Shown here piece by piece: positions 1-9,415 of a DNA stretch of 32,890 bases. The notes beneath the pieces were generated by a model that searched no databases, was not told the DNA's origin, and saw only the letters and a list, made by a program, of their open reading frames with translations. This DNA comes from an uncultured archaeon. GTDB taxonomy: Archaea; EX4484-52; LFW-46. The DNA is taken from NCBI GenBank assembly GCA_902384675.1, contig CABMCT010000056.1, positions 1 through 32,890 on the forward strand. The letters run 5' to 3'. The position numbers and the translations under genes were made by a program. Positions within the stretch are counted from its first letter, which is position 1. Each line of letters begins with the position of its first letter.

Positions 1-106
1 GGTTGGATTGATTTAACGAACAGCACCATCATTTTAGCGCGTTGATGTTGCCGATAGAAAGCCGCTTTAGACCATTTTTATTTTTGTTTGCGCCATATTA
101 GTTCTC

Positions 107-140
107 TTTCGAACGGTTCGTATTCGAAACGTTTATAAAG
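107..140 (+). promoter_or_regulatory. TATA box (TTTATAAAG, 132-140) with adjoining inverted repeat TTTCGAA-N9-TTCGAAA (107-129), candidate PadR operator
   Basis: Perfect 7-bp inverted repeat with nested CGAACGGTTCG palindrome (110-120), directly upstream of the TATA-like box and 21 bp before the PadR ATG. Confidence 0.55.
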
Positions 141-160
141 TCTGCGAATCAAGTATACAT

Positions 161-643
161 ATGATCGGCCTCTGGAATATTCCGGGAAAGAACAGGAAAC
201 ATAAGGGCATTCTTTCGCTATATGTTCTTTATTCTTTAAAACAGAAGCCAAAATCAGGCTACGAGATGCTTTCTGAAATCATGAAAAAATCAGAAGGCTG
301 GGCACCGAGCAAAGGAACTCTCTATCCGATTCTTGGGCAGCTCAGGAAACAAAAGCTGATCGAGATATCCAAAACCGGCAAGCGCTCAAAAAACACTTTC
401 AGGCTTACTGCGACAGGGAGAAAAGTGCTTTCTGGCGTCGGGAAGAGAAGAAAGGAGTGGAGAGAAAATTTCCTGAGATTCAGGAAACTATTCATGGACG
501 TTCTTGGGGAAGAGCGCACGGAACTAGCCGCACGGGTTTTCGAGATAAAAGATACTGCTTTGGCGCTGCCGGAGAACAGGAAAAAAGACGTGGTTATGTT
601 GCTTGAAAAATGCCTGTCGGATTTAAAGAAACTGGAACAGTAG
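161..643 (+). CDS. PadR family transcriptional regulator
   Basis: Winged-helix PadR signature: LYSLKQKPKSGYEMLSEI...GTLYPILGQLRKQKLIE; first gene of an ABC exporter operon. Confidence 0.9.
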   Translation: MIGLWNIPGKNRKHKGILSLYVLYSLKQKPKSGYEMLSEIMKKSEGWAPSKGTLYPILGQLRKQKLIEISKTGKRSKNTFRLTATGRKVLSGVGKRRKEWRENFLRFRKLFMDVLGEERTELAARVFEIKDTALALPENRKKDVVMLLEKCLSDLKKLEQ

Positions 644-652
644 GGGAATCTC

Positions 653-1627
653 ATGGTCACAAATAACAAAAACGAAGATGAAGTTAAGTACGCAATCGAA
701 TGCAAAAATCTCACTAAAAAATTCGGCAACTTTACCGCGGTAAATTCGTCAGACCTTAAAATCAAAAAGGGCGAATTATTCGGATTTCTTGGGCCCAACG
801 GTGCCGGAAAAACAACAACAATAAAAATACTTACAACTCTGCTTTCCCCGACATTCGGCGAAGCAAAGGTTGCTGGCTTTGACATAAAAACAGGAGCCGC
901 TTCTGTAAGGGCAAGAATCGGGGTAGTGCCGCAGGAATTCGCGCTTTTCGGGGAGCTTACGCCCATGGAGAATTTATGGTATATAGGCGAGCTGTTCGGG
1001 ATGAAAAAAGACGGGCTAAAAAAGAGAAGCGAAGAGCTGCTGAAAAAAGTGGAGCTGTTCGATAAAAAAGACATAGCCGCAGAAGGATTTTCCGGCGGCA
1101 TGAAGCAGCGCCTTTCTGTTGCAGCAGGGCTCCTGCACACGCCGGAAATACTTTTCATGGACGAGCCAACAACAGGCCTTGACCCGCAGAGCAGGATTGC
1201 GCTTCGCGAGCTGACAAAATCGCTGAATGATTCAGGCATCACGGTAGTTTATACCACTCACGACATGGACGAAGCGGACAAGCTTTGCCAGAGAATCGCG
1301 ATAATGGACGCCGGAAAAATAAAAGCCGAGGGCACGCCAAAAGAGCTGAAAGAGAAATACGGAGGCGGGCAGAAAATAGAGCTCCGGCTTAGCAGATATG
1401 ATGCCCGGCTTCTTGAAGAGCTCAAAAAAATTTCAGGCGCAAAATCTGTTTTAAACAAAAACGGAATAATAGAGCTAAAAATAGATGCTCCGAAAACCGG
1501 AATTCTTCACAAGCTGTCAAGATTCCTTGCAGAGAAAGGTATCGAGGTCGATGAGATTAGATTAATCGAGTCGTCTCTTGAGGATGTTTTCATAAACCTG
1601 ACAAAAAAAGAAGTGAAAAATACATGA
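653..1627 (+). CDS. ABC transporter ATP-binding protein (DrrA/ABC-2 type)
   Basis: Walker A GPNGAGKTT, signature FSGGMKQRLS, Walker B ILFMDEPTTGLD. Confidence 0.96.
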   Translation: MVTNNKNEDEVKYAIECKNLTKKFGNFTAVNSSDLKIKKGELFGFLGPNGAGKTTTIKILTTLLSPTFGEAKVAGFDIKTGAASVRARIGVVPQEFALFGELTPMENLWYIGELFGMKKDGLKKRSEELLKKVELFDKKDIAAEGFSGGMKQRLSVAAGLLHTPEILFMDEPTTGLDPQSRIALRELTKSLNDSGITVVYTTHDMDEADKLCQRIAIMDAGKIKAEGTPKELKEKYGGGQKIELRLSRYDARLLEELKKISGAKSVLNKNGIIELKIDAPKTGILHKLSRFLAEKGIEVDEIRLIESSLEDVFINLTKKEVKNT

Positions 1628-3258
1628 TGACAAGCAACAGTTCGGTTGAAAAGCCGATTGATTTTCGGAAAATTTATGCTATCATAAAGAAAAACTGGAT
1701 GGTACTAAGCAAAGACCCGCTGAGGCTCAGGATGCTTATCATGTTCCCGATGGTAATGATACTTATATTCGGCTATACCGCGGGCAAAGCGCCGACAAAT
1801 ATACCTGCGGCAATTGTTGATTATGACCACTCGCAAACATCAGAAAACGTACAGGCACAGCTTTATTCAACCAGCCTGTTCTCGATAAATCACCAGTTCG
1901 GAAGCCAGGACGAAGGAAGGAAAGCCATAGAATCAGGCAGCATAAAAATACTGTTCATTATTCCTCCGGATTTTGAAAAGGATATCCAGTCAGGAAAAAC
2001 AGCGGTTATTTCAATCATAGTGGACGAATCAGACCCTACCGTGGCCCAGATGACCCGCGCTTCTACAAACGCATTTATGCAAAAAATATCAAAGGAGATT
2101 ACTATATCGCGCCTTAATGAGATTTCTGCAAAGGCGCTTAGTGGCCAGCAATATATTGCCACGTCTTCCGGCTCTTCTGCCGGTTCCAATAACGATGCCC
2201 GCATGGCGCGCATTGAAAGCAATTTCAGGGACGCAAAACGCACTTCTTCAGGAACCGATACCCTGCTTTCAAGCACTATACAGGGCGCAAAAAATTCTCT
2301 CGGTTATGTGTACGACCCGAATGAAATTGCCGATATTATCAATAACGGCACTTATGATTCAAAAGCAGCCGCAGGCGCATTTGCAGCAGTTGGCGCCAAG
2401 CAGTCGGGATTGCAGCAGATTGCAATATATCAGGGAATGCAGGGAGCGAATGCAAAACTATTCGGCGAAACAGCAGGAATTTATTCCGACTCAAAAGCAG
2501 TTTATGCAAACGCTGCCATGGAACAGGGAGCCCTAAAGGCATCTTACCAAACAATAAATTCTGCGAAGGAAAAGTTCGGCGAAATATCCGATGATGCAAA
2601 AACAGCTTCGACTGATGCGATTGCACTTTCGGAAATACAGCCTTATGGAAGCGGAAGAAAGGGGCTTGATTTTCTTATCCCGAGCATTCTTGCCCTCATT
2701 ATTTTCCAAGGCGCGATAATGGGAATGGGCAGGGCAATTGCAGGCGAGCGAAAAGACGGCTCATTAACGCGTGTATTTCTCACGCCGACATCGAACATCA
2801 CGATAATTGCCGGCACGCTGCTTTTCTATATATTTTTTGAAACAATGCGCTCAAGCATCATTGTATTCGTTGCAATGCTTCTTTTCGGAGTTACGATAAA
2901 GGGAAGCATCGCCTCAATAGTTTTCATTATATGGATATATGCAGCAGGGGCGACCAGCCTCGGGATGATTCTTTCGGTGCTCTCGAAGTCGCAGGAGCAG
3001 TACATGGCGTTCTCAATGCTTGTATCCTTGCCAAGCACATTCCTTTCCGGGGCATTCCTGCCCATAGAAACAATGCCTGCAACGCTTCAGGGAATAACAC
3101 GCGTTCTTCCGATAACATACGCCGCGGATGCGCTGAGAGGTATAATGATAAAAGGGTTCACATTAGGCACGGTTGTCCCGGACATAATATTTTTGGCAGC
3201 ATTTGCGCTTCTCATGCTTACGCTGAGCGTAATGCTTTTCAAGCGCGAGCTGATATGA
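1624..3258 (+). CDS. ABC-2 type transporter permease with large extracytoplasmic insertion
   Basis: N-terminal TM, long soluble segment, C-terminal multi-TM block with ABC-2 motifs; overlaps the ATPase gene by 4 bp. Confidence 0.92.
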   Translation: MMTSNSSVEKPIDFRKIYAIIKKNWMVLSKDPLRLRMLIMFPMVMILIFGYTAGKAPTNIPAAIVDYDHSQTSENVQAQLYSTSLFSINHQFGSQDEGRKAIESGSIKILFIIPPDFEKDIQSGKTAVISIIVDESDPTVAQMTRASTNAFMQKISKEITISRLNEISAKALSGQQYIATSSGSSAGSNNDARMARIESNFRDAKRTSSGTDTLLSSTIQGAKNSLGYVYDPNEIADIINNGTYDSKAAAGAFAAVGAKQSGLQQIAIYQGMQGANAKLFGETAGIYSDSKAVYANAAMEQGALKASYQTINSAKEKFGEISDDAKTASTDAIALSEIQPYGSGRKGLDFLIPSILALIIFQGAIMGMGRAIAGERKDGSLTRVFLTPTSNITIIAGTLLFYIFFETMRSSIIVFVAMLLFGVTIKGSIASIVFIIWIYAAGATSLGMILSVLSKSQEQYMAFSMLVSLPSTFLSGAFLPIETMPATLQGITRVLPITYAADALRGIMIKGFTLGTVVPDIIFLAAFALLMLTLSVMLFKRELI

Positions 3259-3294
3259 TATTGAAATTGATTATAAACAGTGAATGAAGGTTAG

Positions 3295-4563
3295 GTGAAT
3301 GAAATGAAATTAGAACGTGAAAACATGCATAAGGCAATCAGACTGCTAGCGATGCTGCTGTCGTTCTCGCTTTTTGCGGGAATAGGACATGCATCGGTAA
3401 ACCCGAAACTGGTTCTGGAGAACTACACACTAAGCGAAGACCCTGCACTGCCTGGCACCGATGTCGTACTCAAGCTGAGTCTTGCAAATATCGATACAAG
3501 CAATTGCGCTGACAGGGTTTCTGTGCAACTCTCAACATCATATCCCGTTTCAATCGACGGAAGCGATATGCGGTACATCGGAAGTATCTGCCCCAACGAT
3601 TTGGAAAACGGCACGGTTTCGTTCAGGCTCCCCATAGACCCGCTGGCACAGACAGGCACATATCCTGTTTCGGTCCTGACAACATACGAGAAAGACTATA
3701 ATAAATTCTCGGAATCAAACACAGTCAATCTCCATGTTGGCGGAGCTCCTTCATTCACTGCATCGGTAATCTCGTCAAGCCCTGTGGACATATACCCCGG
3801 AGACGACGCATCAATAACCGTAAATTTCCAGAATAATGGCGCAAGTGCTGCGGATTCGGCACATATAAGCCTCGCTGCCCCGGACGGGATAGATGTAAAA
3901 TGGGCAGGAAGCGAACAGGAACTCGGGACAATACCTGCGCGCGCAAGTGCCCTTGCGACATTCCGTATAGAGGCTGCAAAAAATACCGCTCCGGGAATAT
4001 ACCCGATTAACGCAACACTCAAATACCTGGGCGAAGACAAAACATCAGCGTCCCAAAGCTTTTCATTAGGCATGCCGCTGCACCAGAAAGCGGAATTTTC
4101 CGCCGATGCTAAAAAGAACGGGCCTTTTGTTGCAGGCGATGACAGGGAAATTGCAATAACACTAAAGAATACCGGCTCAGAGGAAGCAAAAAAACTGAAG
4201 ATAAGAATAATGCCTGTCTTTCCTTTCAGCAATGACGGGACTGTAAGGTATATCGAAAGCCTTGCGCCGGGTGAGGAGAAAGATGTTGTATATATGATAC
4301 ATGTCGACAAGGACGGCACGCCCGGGGACCAGACAGCCGGGATGCTTATAGATTTCCAGAATCCGCAGGGCAAAAGATTTACAGACTCGATTGACCTCTC
4401 GCTCTCTTTAAGGCCAAAAAATCTCGGGTATTACCTTGGAACATACTGGTGGGTAATAGCACTGCTGCTAATCGCTGCATATATCGTAAAGCGCCGTCCG
4501 GAAATCTTACGAAAACTTCCTCTGAAGGATAAATTGCTCAAGAGCGTCAATCGCAATAAGTAA
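3295..4563 (+). CDS. COG1361-like/CARDB-NEW3 repeat surface protein with C-terminal TM
   Basis: Signal-like N-terminus, repeated Ig-like segments (LENYTLSEDPALPGTDVVLKLSLANI; GDDASITVNFQNNG), C-terminal TM YYLGTYWWVIALLLIAAYIV. Confidence 0.75.
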   Translation: MNEMKLERENMHKAIRLLAMLLSFSLFAGIGHASVNPKLVLENYTLSEDPALPGTDVVLKLSLANIDTSNCADRVSVQLSTSYPVSIDGSDMRYIGSICPNDLENGTVSFRLPIDPLAQTGTYPVSVLTTYEKDYNKFSESNTVNLHVGGAPSFTASVISSSPVDIYPGDDASITVNFQNNGASAADSAHISLAAPDGIDVKWAGSEQELGTIPARASALATFRIEAAKNTAPGIYPINATLKYLGEDKTSASQSFSLGMPLHQKAEFSADAKKNGPFVAGDDREIAITLKNTGSEEAKKLKIRIMPVFPFSNDGTVRYIESLAPGEEKDVVYMIHVDKDGTPGDQTAGMLIDFQNPQGKRFTDSIDLSLSLRPKNLGYYLGTYWWVIALLLIAAYIVKRRPEILRKLPLKDKLLKSVNRNK

Positions 4564-4619
4564 TTCAGGAGATAATGAAGTTAATTTAAACCTCAGTACT
4601 CTAATGTCGGGAGATAAGA

Positions 4620-6191
4620 ATGAAACCTACAGAATCGCGCACAACCAGGGAAAAATTGATAATCATGCTCAGCGTGCTTAGCGGCATGTTTCTCTCGGCC
4701 CTGGACCAGACAATAGTCTCGACAGCGCTGCCAAGGATAGTTGCATCGCTTGGCGGCATAGAGTTCCTAAGCTGGATTGTTTCCGCATATCTTCTTGCAT
4801 CGACTGCGACAGTAATTATTTATGGAAAATTATCGGATATGTATGGCAGGAAAAAATTCTTCATACTCGGGATAGTGATATTTCTTATCGGCTCGATTCT
4901 TTCCGGACTGTCGCAGAACATCTGGCAATTGATAATTTTCCGCGCAATACAGGGTATAGGCGGAGGAGCAATAATGGCCAACTCCATGGCAATAATAGGC
5001 GACCTGTTCCCTCCGGCAGAGCGCGGAAAATGGCAGGGGCTGATTGGTGCAACATTCGGCTTCGCATCCGTAATAGGCCCTCTTCTTGGCGGATTTCTGA
5101 CGGATTACGTAAGCTGGCACTGGATATTTTTCATCAACATTCCTATCGGCGCAGTATCTGTGGCAATACTTATGAAATATTTGCCGCACATCCCCGGTCA
5201 TGAACACATTGATATAGATTATAAAGGCTCACTGGTGCTCATGATTGCAATAATTTCCCTTATGTTCGGGCTCCTGCTTGGCGGCAATTATTTTCCGTGG
5301 ACATCCGCCCAGATTATGGGATTATTCGCTTTTTCGGCTGTGATGTTTTTCATTTTTTCCAGAATTGAAAAGAAAGCAAAAGAGCCTATACTTCCGCCTG
5401 AAATTCTGGAGAACCGGATGTTTGTCATATCTGCAGCAATAACGTTTATCACCGCCATGACGATGTTTGGCGCGACAATCTACATCCCTCTTTTTGTGCA
5501 GCTGGTGCTCGGCAGGACCGCAACAAATTCCGGCCTGATAATGCTGCCCATGGTTATCTCACAAATAGCAACAAGCACTTTCGCAGGGCAGTTTATCTCC
5601 CGCACCGGAAAATACAAGAAGCTGGCAATTGCAGGGCTTGCAGTTGCAGGAACCGGGATGCTGCTTCTTTCTTTTATGGGAATTGCAGCATCGAATACAG
5701 AGCTCATCAGGAACATGGTCCTTATGGGTATGGGCCTTGGAGTGACGTTCCCCATATTTGTAATAGCAGTACAGAACGCGTTCCATCGCTCGAAAATCGG
5801 AGTTGTTACGGCGTCACTGCAGTTTTTCAGAAGCATTGGAGGGCTTTTTGGCGTGACGATTTTTGGGGCGATAATGATTGCCTCTTTGAGCAGCCATCTC
5901 GCAGGCGATATATCCCTGCCGAACAATCCGGAAGCGCTGCTTGATGGCGATTCGCTGTCGCATCTTGACGGACAACAGGTTACTGAGCTGAAATCGGCAT
6001 TTTCCGCATCACTTGGAAATATATTCTTAATCGGCGCAATAATTACGTATATTGCGTTTGCCATCGGATTTTTCATGAAAGAGATTCCGCTTAGGAAAAC
6101 GCACGAACCGGCACTTGAGGAAGCAGGAATCGAGCTGGCTGAAGAGGAAGGGCTCTTTGAGCCGAAGGATGAGCCGGTGAGCAAATCATGA
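4620..6191 (+). CDS. MFS transporter, DHA2 (EmrB/QacA-like) family
   Basis: [35 protein letters not shown]; 14-TM hydrophobicity pattern. Confidence 0.94.
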   Translation: MKPTESRTTREKLIIMLSVLSGMFLSALDQTIVSTALPRIVASLGGIEFLSWIVSAYLLASTATVIIYGKLSDMYGRKKFFILGIVIFLIGSILSGLSQNIWQLIIFRAIQGIGGGAIMANSMAIIGDLFPPAERGKWQGLIGATFGFASVIGPLLGGFLTDYVSWHWIFFINIPIGAVSVAILMKYLPHIPGHEHIDIDYKGSLVLMIAIISLMFGLLLGGNYFPWTSAQIMGLFAFSAVMFFIFSRIEKKAKEPILPPEILENRMFVISAAITFITAMTMFGATIYIPLFVQLVLGRTATNSGLIMLPMVISQIATSTFAGQFISRTGKYKKLAIAGLAVAGTGMLLLSFMGIAASNTELIRNMVLMGMGLGVTFPIFVIAVQNAFHRSKIGVVTASLQFFRSIGGLFGVTIFGAIMIASLSSHLAGDISLPNNPEALLDGDSLSHLDGQQVTELKSAFSASLGNIFLIGAIITYIAFAIGFFMKEIPLRKTHEPALEEAGIELAEEEGLFEPKDEPVSKS

Positions 6192-6232
6192 ATTGGGAAT
6201 TGTTTTATATCTCCTTTTGCACAAATAGATTC

Positions 6233-7483
6233 ATGCATAAGCGCAAATCAAGAACTGCAATGATTACCGCGGATATGATAGTTGCGGCAGTGATTTTTGT
6301 CTCGATGGTTTCGGTTTCATTCTATTATATGTCTTACATGTCAAGGCCAAAACAGCCCCTCGGCGAGGCTCTACAAGTGCAGGGGCTCTCGATTGCAGAA
6401 AAGCTCGCAAACAATGTCTCCTGGACTGTTTACAAGCTCCCGATAATTGCGGATTCAAAAAACCAGTCCTATGCCTCGTTTGAGCAATATTTCCAGCCGG
6501 ATGCTTCAATTGATGCTAATTCCCTGGCAATCCTGGACTCGAACTCAAACGAAATTCCAAGCAGCTTCTCCGAGAATACGTTAATCTGGACTGCTAACAT
6601 ATCCGCTTCAAAGAACATTTTTTATTTAGTTTACACAGAAAACACTGCCCTTCAGGCCAGAACCTATGCAACAGACCTGAGCGCTTCAGGCTTATGGGCG
6701 AATAATTCTCTCATAAAAGTGCTTTTTTCAAGCTCCGGCATTTCAAACATCAATTTCGGCGGCACCGAAATGCTTGGCAACGGAATATATCTTGGAACTT
6801 CAGGCTCGCCGCAGAATAATGCCCTTGCAATGCGCGCAAAAGTGAATTATACAAACGGCCTTTCTGCGAAAGTGTACAGCAACATAAGTAAAATCATGGT
6901 AAAATCAAACACCGCGTTCAACCCGGTTCTTAATTTCTCGTCTGCGCTTACAAACTATTACAACGGGAGTGCAAACGCATTTTCCGGCACCAGGCAGCAA
7001 TTCAACTCTATCCTGAATTTTACGGACATTTATTCTGCATTAAGCGGGGTCGCAATTATCGGGAATAACCTAAATATTTCTGTGCTGAATACAGGATACA
7101 GGGAAGTGCGGCTCTACAATGTCACGGAATTCGAGATATATGTGCATTCCGGGGATTACAGCAATGCAACTGTTGAGCGCGATATGTACCTGAATCCTCC
7201 TTCGGTTGTAATCGGCATCCCTGCACAGATAAAAGGCGTCTCTACGGATAATCTGAACGCCCTGGCTGCACTCCCGTACCCGGCTTTAAAGAACGCATTC
7301 TCCGGAAGCACCAATTTCAACCTGTCCCTGGAAGGCGCAAACGCTGCAAGCATAGGGAAATCCATACCATCCGACAGGGACGTGAGGGTTGTAAGATATC
7401 CTGCAACGATTTTAGGCCGGCTAGGGAACACAAGCGATACGTATTTTGTAAGCGCGACATGGCTTGGAGGGGATTATGCATGA
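6233..7483 (+). CDS. Pilin/pseudopilin-like secreted protein (single N-terminal TM)
   Basis: ORF 6188-7483; likely internal start MHKRKSRTAMITADMIVAAVIFVSMVSVSFYYM followed by a Ser/Asn-rich ectodomain. Confidence 0.55.
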   Translation: MHKRKSRTAMITADMIVAAVIFVSMVSVSFYYMSYMSRPKQPLGEALQVQGLSIAEKLANNVSWTVYKLPIIADSKNQSYASFEQYFQPDASIDANSLAILDSNSNEIPSSFSENTLIWTANISASKNIFYLVYTENTALQARTYATDLSASGLWANNSLIKVLFSSSGISNINFGGTEMLGNGIYLGTSGSPQNNALAMRAKVNYTNGLSAKVYSNISKIMVKSNTAFNPVLNFSSALTNYYNGSANAFSGTRQQFNSILNFTDIYSALSGVAIIGNNLNISVLNTGYREVRLYNVTEFEIYVHSGDYSNATVERDMYLNPPSVVIGIPAQIKGVSTDNLNALAALPYPALKNAFSGSTNFNLSLEGANAASIGKSIPSDRDVRVVRYPATILGRLGNTSDTYFVSATWLGGDYA

Positions 7484-8160
7484 TGCGGTCGCATAAAGGC
7501 ATGTTGCACACTTTAGAGGCGATTATCGCATTCCTCATGGTAATAGGGTTTATTGTTTTTGTGATGCCTGCAGTAAACAAGGAAAGCTCCGGCAACCAGC
7601 AAACCCGCATCTATGTCTACAAAGCCCTCTCAAACATGGAAAAAACAGGAAAGCTCCAGAGCCTTGCTGCTGCGCAAAACCTGACCGGAATCCAATTGGA
7701 GCTGAACAGCACACTCGCCTTGCCGATGAAATTCACTGTCGCCATGTCAAAATCCAATATCAGCCATGGAACAGTTTACCCGAAAGCAGGCAATATACCT
7801 GCGTATATCAACTTTACCGCGGATAAAAGCAGCCTTGACTCGGCGAGTCTTGCGCTTGACTATGCAAATGCATCAGACCCTGCGGTCTATATCAATAATC
7901 AATATCTTTCCAGCCACAGCGGCAATTACTCCGGGAATACGGAAACCTTTGAAATATCGCCTTATACCCAGACAGGCGCAAACTCTGTGATGATAAACGC
8001 GTCAACGGATTCTACTATATCTTACAGCATGACAATCATGAACACTATCCAGCTCAGTGCGCCCGAAGAAAATAAGTCGGTCACTACAATCGGATATATT
8101 ATCTCCGGCAATAGAAGCGCATTCTCCCCTTCGGAGGTAAGGGTTTATGTGTGGAAGTAG
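7482..8160 (+). CDS. Pilin-like protein with class III-type signal (KGMLHTLEAIIAFLMVIGFIVFV)
   Basis: Basic N-terminus, K-G then hydrophobic stretch with early Glu; overlaps the previous gene; in the frame of ORF 7459-8160. Confidence 0.55.
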
Positions 8161-8171
8161 ATTTAGAGAAA

Positions 8172-9002
8172 TTAGTTCAATCCCAATTTCAGGCATAAAT
8201 CAAGCGTTTTTATCTCTTTTTGCACGGTTTTGACTGTTGCAGTATCATTCACTGCATACGCTTGATATAACAAATAACCTAGACAGCCGGCTAGTTTAAC
8301 GCATTCTTCGGGGAATAGACCATAGTATTTTTTTATAACCCCCACAGTTTCTTTTGATTTGAGAATACCGCTCAAACTTTTACTTATTCCGGCAGCCTGC
8401 TCATCGTCCAAATAACATCCCCTCCCATTATCATCTATCCAATAGCGGGTGGCAACGCATAGCAGACTAACATAAGTATCGACAAGCTCATCGTTAAACG
8501 AATATGCCTGTGCAACCTCGTTTATCCCTATGATGGCGTCTTTGTCGAAGTTTAGATAATAAGGAGCAAAACTCAATTTCCCTGCAACTTTTATCGTGGT
8601 CTCATCGCCGCATGGCACCATTATTTCTCTTATGGTATTGGCAGTCTGGATGGAGGCATCTTCGTCTTCGGTAAAGCGAATAACACGGCCTACACTATCG
8701 GCGGCCACTATGCCTATTTTCTCGTCAATGTCATAAATTTCTTTAATGAGATCTACTATGCTGTCCGATCCCAGTACGCTACATACCCTTCTGCACCCTT
8801 CAATAACCTCGCTTTCTTCAGGCTGGCAGATAGTATCATCGAACGCCGTGCTTATGGCTTCAATAACACGAGAATTAAAGCTGTATTTCTCAAGAGCGCG
8901 GATTGTCTCGTCTAACCCAAACAGAATATATATATGTTTCGCTCCCGTGTACGGTAATCCTGGAAAGAGGGCATATTCCCTTGCTGTAAAAGCACACCTG
9001 AT
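8172..9002 (-). CDS. Hypothetical protein; open frame extends to 9002 but has no ATG/GTG/TTG upstream of the GTG at 8708
   Basis: Manual translation upstream of 8708 stays protein-like (...REYALFPGLPYTGAKHIYILFGLDETIRALEKYSFNSRVIEAISTAFDDT...) to TAG at 9003-9005; ATG at 9013 is in a different frame. Confidence 0.5.
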   Translation of the reverse strand: MRCAFTAREYALFPGLPYTGAKHIYILFGLDETIRALEKYSFNSRVIEAISTAFDDTICQPEESEVIEGCRRVCSVLGSDSIVDLIKEIYDIDEKIGIVAADSVGRVIRFTEDEDASIQTANTIREIMVPCGDETTIKVAGKLSFAPYYLNFDKDAIIGINEVAQAYSFNDELVDTYVSLLCVATRYWIDDNGRGCYLDDEQAAGISKSLSGILKSKETVGVIKKYYGLFPEECVKLAGCLGYLLYQAYAVNDTATVKTVQKEIKTLDLCLKLGLN

Positions 9003-9104
9003 CTACCGCTCATAAGTCCACGCTTCTTACTTATGGGTAATGTTGCTACTTTTAAATATTTATACAATAATAGAACGAGCTAAAAATCCTTTCGTTACAC
9101 TCTA

Positions 9105-9278
9105 GGCTTTTCGACCCAAAGAATTGGCATATGATTGAAAATCATGACATTTCATATCAAGATTTTTCACCCAATGCAATTGTGTAAGGTTGAAAATCCT
9201 CTCACTGCGCCAAATTAGCCATTATGCGCTTCGTTCAAGGCTTTTTATTCCAAAGAAATTGGCTAATGAATAAAAATC
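9105..9278 (+). repeat. Three related ~39-nt lopsided hairpin repeats (9105-9143, 9161-9198, 9239-9278)
   Basis: Shared layout: G(C/A)TTTTyxAxCCAA - short loop - (A)TTG(G) - ~6 nt - complementary arm ...AAAAATC. Confidence 0.6.
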
Positions 9279-9286
9279 CCAAAAGA

Positions 9287-9396
9287 GGCTTAAGTCAATC
9301 TCGGCCTTCAAAAGAAGTCATGAAAATCTTTATCATATTGTTTTGATTTTCATGCGTTCCAAACTCTTGCGAGTTTGGAAACAGATGACTTAAGCC
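9287..9396 (+). other. Three-way-junction-like fold
   Basis: Outer 11 bp GGCTTAAGTCA (9287-9297)/TGACTTAAGCC (9386-9396); inner CATGAAAATC/GATTTTCATG (9319-9328/9345-9354) and TTCCAAACTC-TTGC-GAGTTTGGAA (9357-9380), all perfect. Confidence 0.65.
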
Positions 9397-9415
9397 CCTC
9401 ATTGGTTTCAATAAT

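Noticed and set aside
322-1242. 306-aa minus-strand ORF
   Set aside because: Antisense to well-supported PadR and ABC ATPase genes; Ser/Phe-rich shadow-frame composition
9105-9278. CRISPR array interpretation of the repeated units
   Set aside because: Units are not identical, spacing is irregular and no cas genes are present; variation preserves pairing rather than sequence
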